NCBI GenBank assembly: GCA_016703425.1
Contig: JADJCA010000001.1
Span: 310,001 to 374,000 of the forward strand
Direction of reading: 5' to 3'
Length of the DNA: 64,000 nucleotides
Origin: Myxococcales bacterium
Lineage (GTDB): Bacteria > Myxococcota_A > Polyangia > Polyangiales > Polyangiaceae
Of this stretch, positions 23,872-32,424 are shown piece after piece; within the stretch, counting starts at the first letter, position 1, and every line of letters starts with the position of its first letter. Under the pieces are notes generated by a model. That model saw nothing but the letters and a program-made list of their open reading frames with translations, was not told the origin of the DNA and ran no database searches. A program made the translations under genes and the position numbers.

Positions 23872-26133
23872 ACGGTCGGCCGCGGCGACGATGCGCTCGG
23901 CCTCGACGGCGCCGCAGCCAACCCACGCCGCAACCTCCGCCGACGAGGCCGCCGTCGCCGCGATCCGCTCGGCTACGTCGGCGCGAACCGCCCAATCACT
24001 GAGCACCACGAAGCCCAGCGAATGAGCCAAGGTGCGGTCGGCGCGCGTCGCGCGAAACGCTACCCTCGCCGTGGAAGCGCGGGCGAGCCGCGGGTGCGCC
24101 GCCATAACGAGCAGCCGCCGCACCTCGAGCATGGGCTCATCGAGGAGCGCCTTTGCGTAAGCCGAGAGGACGCCGAGGACGATCCCCTGCTCGCGAAGGA
24201 GTTCGTGGTCGCGCTCATCGTATTCCGGTAGCAGGTGGCTAACGTCACGCACGCGCGCCGTACCGAGGCCGGCCGTGAGAACGTGTGCCAGGCCGCGCAG
24301 CGGCGCTCGCGTCGACGTCGCGAGCCCGTCGAGGGGCGCTAGCAGTCGCCCCGCGACATCGCGGGCGAAGGCCAGGGCGCGGCGCTCGAGGCGACTTCGA
24401 AGCCCCGCGCCGACGTCGTCGAGCTCCGCCATGCGCACCGTCGGCAGCGACAACTTCGGGCCTCGCGCGAGCCACGCGATGGCGCGACCGTCCGCGCGAA
24501 GCGCCCCATCAGGCGTCAGCGTGAAGGCGTCGTGCGCCGCGTCGACGAAGGCTTCGAGGGGATGGTGGGTCACCTTGCGCGGCGCATCGATCGCTCCCGA
24601 CACCGCAAAGGTGGCGAGCACCGCGAACGGGTGCCCGGGCCTCGAAGGGCGTTCTTCCGGCGTTGCAACCGATGGCTTCTTTGGGCCCGCCGACGACGAG
24701 TGGCGCGCGCCCTTGATGCTCACGAAGCGGTTCGTGAGGGCGACGTGGAGCGCGTCGCTAAGCCGATCCTCGAGGGCACGCGTCTCCTCCTGCCAGCGAC
24801 GCGGCTCGGCGGTCCACTCCTGCTTGTTGGCGACGTAGCTCCATGTGCGAAGTTCGGTGATCTGCGACAGGAGGCCCTCCACGTCGCGGGGCGCACTGCC
24901 CAGAGTGGCCGTCACGTTCTCGAGGAAGTCGTTCGAGACGCGCGCCCGGTCCATGAGCTCGAGAAAGATCGAGCGCAGCGTCGCCAGGTGAACTTCAAAG
25001 AGTAGCTTTCGAAAGTCGGGGACGCTTGCCACGTCCCAGAGGAGGCGGACGTCGTCTTCGCTGCGGAGCCGCGAGCGGACGCTCGGCTCCTTGGCCAGCT
25101 CCTCAAACGCTAGCTCGTCGTCGGCTTTGGGGGCCGGCTGCAGGCCTGGGCGCCGCGGCAGAACGTGGAGCGAGTCGAGCAACGCAGTGGTGCTGGAGAA
25201 AATCAGGACGTGTGGCCGGTAGCGGAGCGCCGTGATGGGAGCAAACTGATGACGCTCGACGGCGGCGACCTGCGCGCCACCGATCTCTTGCGGTGCGAGG
25301 CTGCCGAAGGTCCCATCGGCGAGGTAACGTCCCGCGCGGCCCGCGATCTGCGCCAGTTCGGCATCCTCAAGAGGGCGACTCTCGCGGCCATCGAACTTCG
25401 TCGTCGCGGCGAAGGCGACGTGGGCGATGTCCAGGTTGAGCCCCATGCCGATGGCGTCGGTCGCCACGATCGTGTCGACCTCGCCGGCTTGAAACATGGC
25501 GACCTGCGCGTTGCGCGTCCGGGGCGAGAGCGCCCCGAGCACCACGGCAGCGCCGCCCCGCGCTACGCGCACCCGCTCCGCGAGCTCGTAGACGCGGTCC
25601 ATCGAGAAGGCGACGATGGCGCTTCGCGGTGGCAGCCGATTCAACTTCTGCTGACCCGTGTGGCGCAGCGACGAGAGGCGAGGGTGCTCGACGTGAGTCG
25701 CCGTCGGCACCAACGCGCGGATCATCTGCCGCATCGTGTCGGCGCCGAGGAGCCAGGTTTCCTCACGGCCCCTCGCGTGGAGCAAGCAGCGCGTGAAGAC
25801 GTGGCCGCGCTCACGATGGGCCGCGAGCTGCACCTCGTCGATGGCGACGAAGTCGACGTCGGCGCCGGTCGCGCCCGCGCCCTGGGGCATCGCCTCGACG
25901 GTGGCGATGATGTAGCGGGGTCGCCGCGGAATGTGTTTCTCCTCCCCCGTGACGAGGGCCACGCGGTCACGCCCCACGCGGCTGGCCACACGGTCAAAGA
26001 CCTCTCGCGCCAAGAGGCGGAGCGGCAAGCCCATCATGCCCGAGTCGCACTCGAGCATGCGCTCGACGGCGTGGTGGGTCTTGCCTGTGTTCGTCGGCCC
26101 CAGGAACGCGACGATGCGGGAGGCTTCGGTCAT
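23833..26133 (-). CDS. Suv3-like superfamily 2 RNA helicase
   Basis: 766 aa from the ATG at 26133 (26151 is another ATG in frame). Helicase motifs: Walker A GPTNTGKT (12-19), DEVQ in place of DEAD (99-102), ATDAIGMGLNL and QIAGRAGRY in the second RecA domain. This set, with the DEVQ motif and GPTNTGKT, matches the Suv3/mitochondrial degradosome helicase branch rather than bacterial RhlB or DEAD-box helicases. The C-terminal 300 residues are divergent. Family knowledge implies ATP-driven unwinding of structured RNA, often with an exoribonuclease. No nuclease gene is adjacent. It is convergent with, and overlaps, the zinc-ribbon gene. Confidence 0.82.
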   Translation of the reverse strand: MTEASRIVAFLGPTNTGKTHHAVERMLECDSGMMGLPLRLLAREVFDRVASRVGRDRVALVTGEEKHIPRRPRYIIATVEAMPQGAGATGADVDFVAIDEVQLAAHRERGHVFTRCLLHARGREETWLLGADTMRQMIRALVPTATHVEHPRLSSLRHTGQQKLNRLPPRSAIVAFSMDRVYELAERVRVARGGAAVVLGALSPRTRNAQVAMFQAGEVDTIVATDAIGMGLNLDIAHVAFAATTKFDGRESRPLEDAELAQIAGRAGRYLADGTFGSLAPQEIGGAQVAAVERHQFAPITALRYRPHVLIFSSTTALLDSLHVLPRRPGLQPAPKADDELAFEELAKEPSVRSRLRSEDDVRLLWDVASVPDFRKLLFEVHLATLRSIFLELMDRARVSNDFLENVTATLGSAPRDVEGLLSQITELRTWSYVANKQEWTAEPRRWQEETRALEDRLSDALHVALTNRFVSIKGARHSSSAGPKKPSVATPEERPSRPGHPFAVLATFAVSGAIDAPRKVTHHPLEAFVDAAHDAFTLTPDGALRADGRAIAWLARGPKLSLPTVRMAELDDVGAGLRSRLERRALAFARDVAGRLLAPLDGLATSTRAPLRGLAHVLTAGLGTARVRDVSHLLPEYDERDHELLREQGIVLGVLSAYAKALLDEPMLEVRRLLVMAAHPRLARASTARVAFRATRADRTLAHSLGFVVLSDWAVRADVAERIAATAASSAEVAAWVGCGAVEAERIVAAADRSKQEVDEERDPE

Positions 26134-26300
26134 AGGGCAGGGACTAGGCATGGATGTATCCGCGGGGCGACTTGGATCCAAGCGAGGCCGACGTTGCCAA
26201 ATTCCCGTGATGCGCGATCCGTTGAAATCCTCGCGGGAAGCGCACCTGCGCCCGCAGAAGCTACGCGGCACCTGCCTTGCAGCGTTCGGTGCGAGGCCCA

Positions 26301-27551
26301 ATGAGCAAATTTCGAAGCCTGGACTTGGTTGCCCTCAACGCGGTGCAGGGCGGTGCGGCGAACGCGCCGACCATTCGTGCCGGAGCGACCCCGCAAGAGG
26401 TTGCACAGCGCATGCGAGCCCTCCTCGTAGGGGACGTCGGGGACCCAACGCTCGACCCGGCGGTTCAACCGGCGACGCAGCCGCGCCCCGCCACGCCGGC
26501 CGCGACGCCGGCGGCAAACCCCGCCAACGCGCTTGGCGACGCGCTGAACCAGTTGCGCGGCGGGAACAACGCTCAGCCGGCAGCGCGAACGCCGACGCCG
26601 AGAGGCGCCACGCCTCGCGCGCCTAGTCCTGGTGGGCAAAGCCCCGGACAAGACGAGGGACCGACGACCGCGCCGCGCCCGGACGCCAGTCGCCCGGGCC
26701 CCGGCGGAGACGTCCCCACGGAAGCGCGTCCTGCGCCTGCCGCGCCGTCCGAATACGATCGCTTCAAGCCGACTCAGGACAACTTCGGTGCGTTTGGCGA
26801 GCCCAAGCTTACCCGTGCCGGTAGCGAGGTGGCGGCTTCGTATGCGGACCCGGCGACGCGCGCCGCCGACGACCGCTTCCAGCCGGCCTTCGATCAGGCG
26901 GCCTACAACCGCGAGGCGCTCCGCGGCTACGAGGACCTGGCGAGCCCGACGATGACCCGCGGCAGCGAGGTGGCGGCTTCGTATGCGAACCCAGCGACGC
27001 GCGCCACCGACGACCGCTTCCAGCCGGCCTTCGATCAGGCGGCCTACAACCGCGAGGCGCTCCGCGGCTACGAAGACCTGGCGAGCCCGACGGTGACCCG
27101 CGGCAGCGAGGTGGCGGCTTCGTATGCGAACCCAGCGACGCGCGCCACCGACGACCGCTTCCAGCCGGCCTTCGATCAGGCCGCGTACAACCAGCAGGCG
27201 CTCGCCGGCTACGAAGACCTGGCGAGCCCGACGATGACCCGCGGCAGCGAGGTGGCGGCTTCGTATGCGAACCCGGCGACGCGCGCCACGGACGAGCGCT
27301 TCCAGCCCGCCTTCGATCAGGCCGCATACAACCAGCAGGCGCTCGCCGGCTACGAAGACCTGGCGAGCCCCACGTACAACTACGCGCCCACGGCGACGAA
27401 CTACGGCGCCTTCGGCGAGCCGCCGACGGCGCCGCAGCCGGCGGCCGCCCCTGAACCGGTCGCGCCCGAACCGGTCGCGCCCCCGCCCGAACCGCAGGGG
27501 CCCACGATGCTCGCGGATAGTGGCGCCACGGACGACTCGGCTGTCGCGTAA
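26301..27551 (+). CDS. Low-complexity protein with four 47-residue tandem repeats
   Basis: 416 aa from the ATG at 26301. No signal peptide. The N-terminus is MSKFRSLDLVALNAVQGG, followed by an Ala/Pro/Gly-rich stretch of about 120 residues. Four near-identical 47-aa repeats (positions about 174-361) each start GSEVAASYANPATR, contain RFQPAFDQAAYN and end GYEDLASPT. The repeats are bracketed by FGAFGEP and YGAFGEP. A Pro/Glu/Val-rich tail (PEPVAPEPVAPPPEP) ends the protein. I do not recognise the family; the Tyr/Asp-rich repeat could be a scaffold or a phosphorylation array. It is convergent with the MlaF-like gene, with 2 bp between stops. Confidence 0.75.
   Translation: MSKFRSLDLVALNAVQGGAANAPTIRAGATPQEVAQRMRALLVGDVGDPTLDPAVQPATQPRPATPAATPAANPANALGDALNQLRGGNNAQPAARTPTPRGATPRAPSPGGQSPGQDEGPTTAPRPDASRPGPGGDVPTEARPAPAAPSEYDRFKPTQDNFGAFGEPKLTRAGSEVAASYADPATRAADDRFQPAFDQAAYNREALRGYEDLASPTMTRGSEVAASYANPATRATDDRFQPAFDQAAYNREALRGYEDLASPTVTRGSEVAASYANPATRATDDRFQPAFDQAAYNQQALAGYEDLASPTMTRGSEVAASYANPATRATDERFQPAFDQAAYNQQALAGYEDLASPTYNYAPTATNYGAFGEPPTAPQPAAAPEPVAPEPVAPPPEPQGPTMLADSGATDDSAVA
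26820..27383 (+). repeat. Four tandem 141-bp repeats in coding sequence
   Basis: Units at 26820-26960, 26961-27101, 27102-27242 and 27243-27383, all in frame (47 codons each). The units differ at a minority of positions (for example Asp/Asn, Ala/Thr, Arg-Glu/Gln-Gln, Arg/Ala). The unit length is a multiple of three, so copy-number changes would keep the protein in frame. Confidence 0.92.
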
Positions 27552-27553
27552 CG

Positions 27554-28393
27554 TTACCGACGCGACGAAACCGCATCGACGTCGACCCACGATTCGCGGA
27601 TGAAGTGCTTGGCGACCTCGTTGTCGCCGTGGGCCAATTCTTCCGGTTTTCCCCGCGCCACGACCTCGCCCTTGATGACCAAGATGGCCTGGTGCGCGAT
27701 ACGAAAGCAGCTCGCGATGTCGTGCGAGATGACAAGGCTCGTCACCCCGAAACGATCACGCGTCTCTTCGATGAGGTCGTCGACGAGCCGACTCATCTCC
27801 GGGTCGAGTCCGCTGGTGGGCTCGTCGTAGACGAGGACCTTTGGTTCGAGCATCAACGCGCGAGCGAGACCGACGCGCTTGCGCATGCCGCCGGACAGCT
27901 CCGCAGGGAACTTCGTTTCAACGACCAGCGGGTCGAGACCCACGACCTCGAGCTTTGCGAGGACGCGTTCGCGGATCTCCTTGCCGCTCAGCTTCGTGTG
28001 CTCGACGAGCGGGAACGCGACGTTCTCCATGACCGTCTGGGAGTCGAGGAGCGCCGCGTACTGGTAGACCATGCCGAACTTGCGCCGGACGGCGTTGAGG
28101 GCGCTGTCGCGCATGGGGACGATGTCCTCGCCGTCGATGATGACCCGCCCGGAGGTCGGCTTTTCGAGAGCGACGATGATCCGGATGAGGGTCGTCTTGC
28201 CGGCGCCGGAGCCCCCAATGATGACGGTCGTTTCGGCACGGCGCGCGTCGAAGCTGATGTGCTTCAGGACGTCTTGCTCGCCGAACGACTTGGACACGTC
28301 GTCGAGGCGCACGACCACGTCTTTGGGAACGTCGACTTTAAGACCGGCAGGCACGGGGAGGTCGGGATCATGGCCCGAGGCGGCGATTCCCAC
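27554..28393 (-). CDS. MlaF-like ABC transporter ATP-binding protein
   Basis: 279 aa from GTG at 28393; other starts further upstream would lengthen a poorly conserved N-terminus. Motifs: Walker A GGSGAGKTTL, Q-loop VYQYAALLDSQTV, signature LSGGMRKRVGLARAL, Walker B KVLVYDEPTSGLD and switch SHDI. The signature and the Gln-Tyr Q-loop context match the MlaF branch (phospholipid/MCE transporters that keep the outer-membrane lipid balance). No MlaE permease, MlaD or MlaC gene is present in the window, so this ATPase appears separated from its partners. Confidence 0.82.
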   Translation of the reverse strand: MGIAASGHDPDLPVPAGLKVDVPKDVVVRLDDVSKSFGEQDVLKHISFDARRAETTVIIGGSGAGKTTLIRIIVALEKPTSGRVIIDGEDIVPMRDSALNAVRRKFGMVYQYAALLDSQTVMENVAFPLVEHTKLSGKEIRERVLAKLEVVGLDPLVVETKFPAELSGGMRKRVGLARALMLEPKVLVYDEPTSGLDPEMSRLVDDLIEETRDRFGVTSLVISHDIASCFRIAHQAILVIKGEVVARGKPEELAHGDNEVAKHFIRESWVDVDAVSSRR

Positions 28394-28504
28394 AACCGGC
28401 CCGAAGGCCGCCCCGCGAAGTCTTTTTCGGTGTTTCGCGCAGAGCGGCGCTGTTCCCTGAATGAGCGCTGGGGAATTGCGGCCGGTGGGGTTATCGTCGC
28501 GCCC

Positions 28505-28789
28505 ATGACGCCCGAGCACCTCGACATGATCCTCAAGCAGGCCCAGGTCAAAGAAGAGAAGGACGGCTTTCGCGTGATGCCGGAAGGCACCACGTTGACG
28601 CTCCATGTCGCCCACGGGGGCGCCGGCATGTCGATGCCGCGGGTGGAAGCCGTCAAGCGCGACGGCGACCTGCTCTGGGTGAAGAATGGCAAGAAGGAGA
28701 TGGGCGCGGTCGTCACCGCGGACGTCTTCGCGGTCCTCGTCGAAGGCACCGCCGGCTCGCCCACGCGCCGGCCCGGCTTCGGCTCCTAA
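28505..28789 (+). CDS. Small protein of unknown function
   Basis: 94 aa from the ATG at 28505. Residues 1-30 look helical (HLDMILKQAQVKEEKDGF), followed by beta-rich sequence (GTTLTLHVAHGGAGMSMPRV, LLWVKNGKKEMGAVVTADVF). No motif is recognised. It is divergent from the MlaF-like gene (111-bp gap) and stands 13 bp upstream of the LpxL-like acyltransferase gene on the same strand. Confidence 0.55.
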   Translation: MTPEHLDMILKQAQVKEEKDGFRVMPEGTTLTLHVAHGGAGMSMPRVEAVKRDGDLLWVKNGKKEMGAVVTADVFAVLVEGTAGSPTRRPGFGS

Positions 28790-28802
28790 CGCCCTCGAGG
28801 CC

Positions 28803-29738
28803 ATGGCCCAGCCGGCTTTCGTGGGTACCTCCCCGCGCGAGAGCGACGGCGTCCTCGACGTCCCGCTTGTGCCAGCGGGGCGAGCACCGGGCGAGTGGCT
28901 CCTCTTGGGTCTCGCCCGGTCCTTGGCCTTGTTCCCATGGCGCGCCCGCGCCGCGTTCGGCGCCTTCGCGGCGTGGTTCGCCGGCACGCTTCTGCGCGTG
29001 CGGCGGGCCCACGTGGAAGCTTGCCTCGTACGGGCCGGTCTCGACCCACGCGCCGCTAGGGGCATGTACGGTTCCTTGGGCGCCGGCCTCATCGAGCTCT
29101 TGTGGTCGGCCAACCGACGAACCGACATCAGCCCCTGGGTGACGTTCGACGAGGCCGCGCGCAGAAGCCTCGACGACATTCGCCAACGTCGGCGCGGTGT
29201 GGTGATCGCTGCGTCGCACACCGGCAATTGGGATTTGGCCGCGTGCGCCGTGGCTCGCGAGCTGCCGCTCGTCGTCGTCACGAAGCGCCTCCGAGTCAGG
29301 TTCCTCGACGCGTTCTGGCAGCGCACTCGCGCGGCGCGAGGGGTCCGTCTCGTGGAGCCCAGAGGCGCGCTCCGGAGCGCACACTCGCAGCTCCAGAAGG
29401 GCGGGGCCGTCGCCATGATGCTCGACCAAGTCCCTGCGCGGCGACGGCACGGTGTGCGCGGCAGCTTTCTTGGCGCGACGGCGTGGCTCGACAAGACGCC
29501 CGCCACGGTGGCGGCCCGGAGTGGTGCGCCGCTCCTCGTCGCCGCGGGAAGACGCTTGCCCAACGGGACGCACGTCATTTCCACGCTCGCCACCTTCGAG
29601 CCCCCCGCGCGAGCCGATGCCGCGTGGATCGAGGCGACCACTCGCGAAGCGACCGCGGCGCTCGAGCGGTTCATCTGCGCCCACCCCACCAGTTGGCTCT
29701 GGCTGCACCGACGTTGGAAGGAGCCGCCGCTCGGGTGA
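28803..29738 (+). CDS. LpxL/HtrB-family lysophospholipid or lipid A acyltransferase
   Basis: 311 aa from the ATG at 28803. The family active-site block is ASHTGNWDLA (His and Asp, matching HxxNWE-type cores of lipid A late acyltransferases), with a hydrophobic N-terminal anchor (WLLLGLARSLALFPWRA) and later MMLDQVPARRRHGV and the characteristic RHGVRGSFLGA segment. It probably transfers a secondary acyl chain to lipid A or a related lipid at the inner membrane. It is upstream of thiG with a 64-bp gap. The lipid substrate is not fixed by sequence. Confidence 0.85.
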   Translation: MAQPAFVGTSPRESDGVLDVPLVPAGRAPGEWLLLGLARSLALFPWRARAAFGAFAAWFAGTLLRVRRAHVEACLVRAGLDPRAARGMYGSLGAGLIELLWSANRRTDISPWVTFDEAARRSLDDIRQRRRGVVIAASHTGNWDLAACAVARELPLVVVTKRLRVRFLDAFWQRTRAARGVRLVEPRGALRSAHSQLQKGGAVAMMLDQVPARRRHGVRGSFLGATAWLDKTPATVAARSGAPLLVAAGRRLPNGTHVISTLATFEPPARADAAWIEATTREATAALERFICAHPTSWLWLHRRWKEPPLG

Positions 29739-29802
29739 CGGTTCCGCCGAGGAGCGAACCCGAGCCTCATCACGGGCCGCGAGGTGCGCTATAGCTCCCC
29801 AC

Positions 29803-30579
29803 ATGAGCGACCCCTTCGTTCTCGCAGGCAAGACCTACCAAAGCCGCCTTATCGTGGGCACGGGCAAATACAAGTCCACGGAAGAGACGGAGCAGGCCAT
29901 CGACGCCTCCGGCGCCGAGATCGTGACAGTGGCACTGCGTCGCGTCGATCTCGGCGATCGCTCCGCGGGTTCGCTGGCGACGCTCCTCTCACGTCGCAAG
30001 GATTGGACGCTCCTGCCCAACACGGCGGGCTGCTACACGGCCGACGAAGCGGTGCGGACGCTTCGTCTGGCGAGGGAGCTGGGCATCGCAGGACTCGTCA
30101 AAGTGGAGGTCATCGGCGACAAGAAGACGCTCTATCCCGACAACGAGGAGACGCTGGAGGCCTGCAAGATCCTCGTGAAGGAGGGCTTCACGGTGCTGCC
30201 CTACTGCATCGACGATCCGGTGCTCTGCAAGAAGTTGGAAGACGTCGGCTGCGCCGCCGTGATGCCGCTCGCGGCGCCCATCGGCAGCGGCCTCGGCATC
30301 ACGAGCCCGCACAACCTCTCGATCATCGTCGAACAGGCTCGCGTCCCCGTCATCGTCGACGCTGGCGTCGGCACGGCGAGTGACGCCGCCGTGGCCATGG
30401 AGCTGGGATGCCAGGCGATCCTGATGAACACCGCCATCGCTCACGCGAAAGACCCGGTCCTCATGGCAACCGCCATGCGTGAGGCGGTAGGCGCAGGACG
30501 CAAGGCGTTCCTCGCCGGGCGAATGCCCAAGAGCCGATACGCCAACGCTTCGAGCCCTACCGCAGGACTCATCGAATGA
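29803..30579 (+). CDS. thiG: ThiG, thiazole synthase
   Basis: 258 aa from the ATG at 29803. Forms the thiazole moiety of thiamin from 1-deoxy-D-xylulose 5-phosphate, dehydroglycine and ThiS-thiocarboxylate. The Schiff-base Lys is in LVKVEVIGDKKTLYPD; other landmarks are LIVGTGKYKS, TLLPNTAGCYTADEAV, PLAAPIGSGLG and VDAGVGTASDAAVAMELG. A barrel fold of full family length. A short ORF overlaps the stop (ATGA) and thiE follows, a partial thiamin cluster; thiC and thiS are not in the window. Confidence 0.95.
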   Translation: MSDPFVLAGKTYQSRLIVGTGKYKSTEETEQAIDASGAEIVTVALRRVDLGDRSAGSLATLLSRRKDWTLLPNTAGCYTADEAVRTLRLARELGIAGLVKVEVIGDKKTLYPDNEETLEACKILVKEGFTVLPYCIDDPVLCKKLEDVGCAAVMPLAAPIGSGLGITSPHNLSIIVEQARVPVIVDAGVGTASDAAVAMELGCQAILMNTAIAHAKDPVLMATAMREAVGAGRKAFLAGRMPKSRYANASSPTAGLIE

Positions 30580-30827
30580 CGCGCATCGTCGTCATGGGCG
30601 CCCTCAGCGCGGCCGTCGCCACGGCGCCGTTCCAGTGCGGGCGCGGCATCGACCCGGGCCTCCGGCAGGAGGAGACGGCGGGCGACGCGCTCTGGGCCCT
30701 GGGCCAGTCTTTCGCCGACGCCGGTGAGCCGCGCGCGGCGCGGCAGACCTACCGGTTCCTGGTGGAGCGGTACCCTTCGAGTCGTCACGTCCCTGCGGCC
30801 CGCGAGGAGCTCGACCGGCGCGAGTAG
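30576..30827 (+). CDS. Small TPR-like protein between thiG and thiE
   Basis: 83 aa; its ATG overlaps the thiG stop (ATGA). An N-terminal hydrophobic stretch (IVVMGALSAAVATAPFQC) resembles a signal peptide with a poor lipobox. A single TPR-like helix pair follows (ALWALGQSFADAGEPRAARQ). This could be an exported tail-like piece of a tetratricopeptide family (compare CpoB/YbgF C-terminal repeats). The coupling to thiG suggests co-expression only. Confidence 0.6.
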   Translation: MTRIVVMGALSAAVATAPFQCGRGIDPGLRQEETAGDALWALGQSFADAGEPRAARQTYRFLVERYPSSRHVPAAREELDRRE

Positions 30828-30968
30828 ATCGTCGGAGTGCGGTCGGCGACCGCAAGATTGAAGTCAAGTCGGTCACCGGTGGCTTCCCGGCGCGATCGTT
30901 TCTAAACTGTGCTTTCTGGCTTTGGCAGCGTGCTCCGCGGGGGAGGGCATGAGGCGCCGGCCGAACCT

Positions 30969-31604
30969 ATGGCACTCACGTTCCCTCCGCTGCTCCTGAT
31001 CACGGATCCTGCCTACGGGGACGCGCACACCGCGCGCGTGATCGCCCGCGTCGCGACGGAGTTGCCGGCCGGGGCCTTCGCGGTGCAATACCGCGCCAAA
31101 GGAAAGAAGCCAGCGGACTTCAGCGCTCGCGCCCGCGAGCTTCGCCGCCTCACCGAAGGCCTCGGCGTCCCGTTGCTGATCAACGGAGACCCGGCGACGG
31201 CCGCCGAGGTCGGCGCCGACGGTGTTCACCTCGGGCGTGGCGCCCCGTCCGTCGCCGATGCGCGCCGCTCGTGCGGTCCCGAGACCTTCGTGTCCGTCTC
31301 GGCACACACCGCCGATGAGCTTCGCCGCGCGCTCATCGACGGGGCGAACGCCGTCCTCGTCAGCCCCATCTACGCGAGCCCTGGGAAGGGGACGGCCCGC
31401 GGCACGGCGGCGCTCCGCGAAGCGAAGGACATCGGCAAGGCGAGGTTCCTCGTGTACGCGCTCGGCGGCATCGAAGCCGACAAGGTGTCACGCTGCCGCG
31501 CGGCGGGGGCCGACGGCGTCGCCGTGATCCGGGCGCTGCTGGGTGCCAAAGACGTGGCCGCCTCGGCTCGCGCTCTCTACCAACCGTGGGCGAAGGGCGT
31601 CTAA
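30969..31604 (+). CDS. thiE: ThiE, thiamin-phosphate synthase
   Basis: 211 aa from the ATG at 30969 (a GTG at 30909 is a possible upstream start). Couples the hydroxymethylpyrimidine pyrophosphate and thiazole phosphate to thiamin monophosphate. Family features: LLLITDPAYG at the N-terminus, AVQYRAKGKKP (usual consensus VQLRxK), LLINGDPATAAEVGADGVHLG, VSVSAHTADEL, VLVSPIYASPGKG and ALGGIEADKV. Length normal. It follows thiG with one small gene between. Confidence 0.93.
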   Translation: MALTFPPLLLITDPAYGDAHTARVIARVATELPAGAFAVQYRAKGKKPADFSARARELRRLTEGLGVPLLINGDPATAAEVGADGVHLGRGAPSVADARRSCGPETFVSVSAHTADELRRALIDGANAVLVSPIYASPGKGTARGTAALREAKDIGKARFLVYALGGIEADKVSRCRAAGADGVAVIRALLGAKDVAASARALYQPWAKGV

Positions 31605-31635
31605 CGCGGCCTGCGCGCTTCCGCTCTCGTGCGGC

Positions 31636-32379
31636 TCAGTCGCGTTCGCAGAGTCCGGAACGACCGCCGCCGCCACCGTTGCAGGACGTATCGCCCCAGG
31701 AGCCGCCGTTGGTCAATCGCACGCATTCCCCGGAGCCGTTGGGTTCGTTGCTCGCCCAACTGCTGAAGCCGCCGCGCGCCTCACCGGTCGACCACGTGTA
31801 CGACGCATCGTTGGCGGCGGAGCCGTTGGGCCGGCGCAGCGCAATCCAGCGCTCCTTGCCGCTGGCGAAGCCCGCTGCAACCGTCTGCTCGGCCGCACTC
31901 GTGATCGTGACGAGGTGCGCGCCAGCGGCTTCGCAAGAGGCCTTCGCCGCATCCCAAGACTGGTTGGCGGCGAGCCCGAAGTAGCAATGGCCTAGAGCCA
32001 AGACCGCCCCCGACTCGGTGCAAGCCGGCAGTCGCGCGTCGGCGCTAGCGTCTACCGGCACAGACGAATCAGGCGTGGACGCGTCGCCAGGCGCAGCGTC
32101 GGGGGTGGTGGCGTCGGTGATGAGGGCGCCGTCGATGGCCGACGAATCGGTCACCGCGCCGCCCTCGCCCGTGACCGCGCCGCCGTCCGGGCCGGCCTGC
32201 GTGATCGAAGCGCCCTCGGCACCAGCGCTCCCGTCAGCGACCAGCTGGAACGCGTCGAAGTCCTGAGCGCACGCCGATATCGCGGCGACGGCGAACGCCA
32301 GTGCCCCAAGTCTCTGAAGCCGGGGCCGCGGGGTCGTCGGGCGAAGAGATTCAGGAGCCAACCAGCGCATGACGCGCAT
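31636..32379 (-). CDS. C-type-lectin-domain lipoprotein
   Basis: 247 aa. The signal region ends at AISAC (lipobox). A Ser/Thr/Asp/Ala linker of about 90 residues (TDSSAIDGALITDATTPDA and similar) follows. The C-terminal 120 residues are a C-type lectin-like domain: C-x-ES, CYFGLAANQSWDAAKASCEA, AHLVTI, EPNGSGECVRL and WGDTSCNG, including the Glu-Pro-Asn motif for sugar/Ca2+ binding and four disulfide Cys. It is probably surface-exposed and may bind glycans of prey or matrix. It is convergent with thiE. Confidence 0.82.
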   Translation of the reverse strand: MRVMRWLAPESLRPTTPRPRLQRLGALAFAVAAISACAQDFDAFQLVADGSAGAEGASITQAGPDGGAVTGEGGAVTDSSAIDGALITDATTPDAAPGDASTPDSSVPVDASADARLPACTESGAVLALGHCYFGLAANQSWDAAKASCEAAGAHLVTITSAAEQTVAAGFASGKERWIALRRPNGSAANDASYTWSTGEARGGFSSWASNEPNGSGECVRLTNGGSWGDTSCNGGGGGRSGLCERD

Positions 32380-32424
32380 TCTAGCGCGACAACGCGCCCG
32401 GGTCCCGAGACCGGTGGATCCGGC

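Noticed and set aside
26820..27383. Repeat array considered as CRISPR
   Set aside because: No spacers, unit is 141 bp and in frame with a protein; it is a coding tandem repeat.
29739..29802. TPP riboswitch upstream of thiG
   Set aside because: The 64-bp gap lacks the CUGAGA core of a TPP aptamer.
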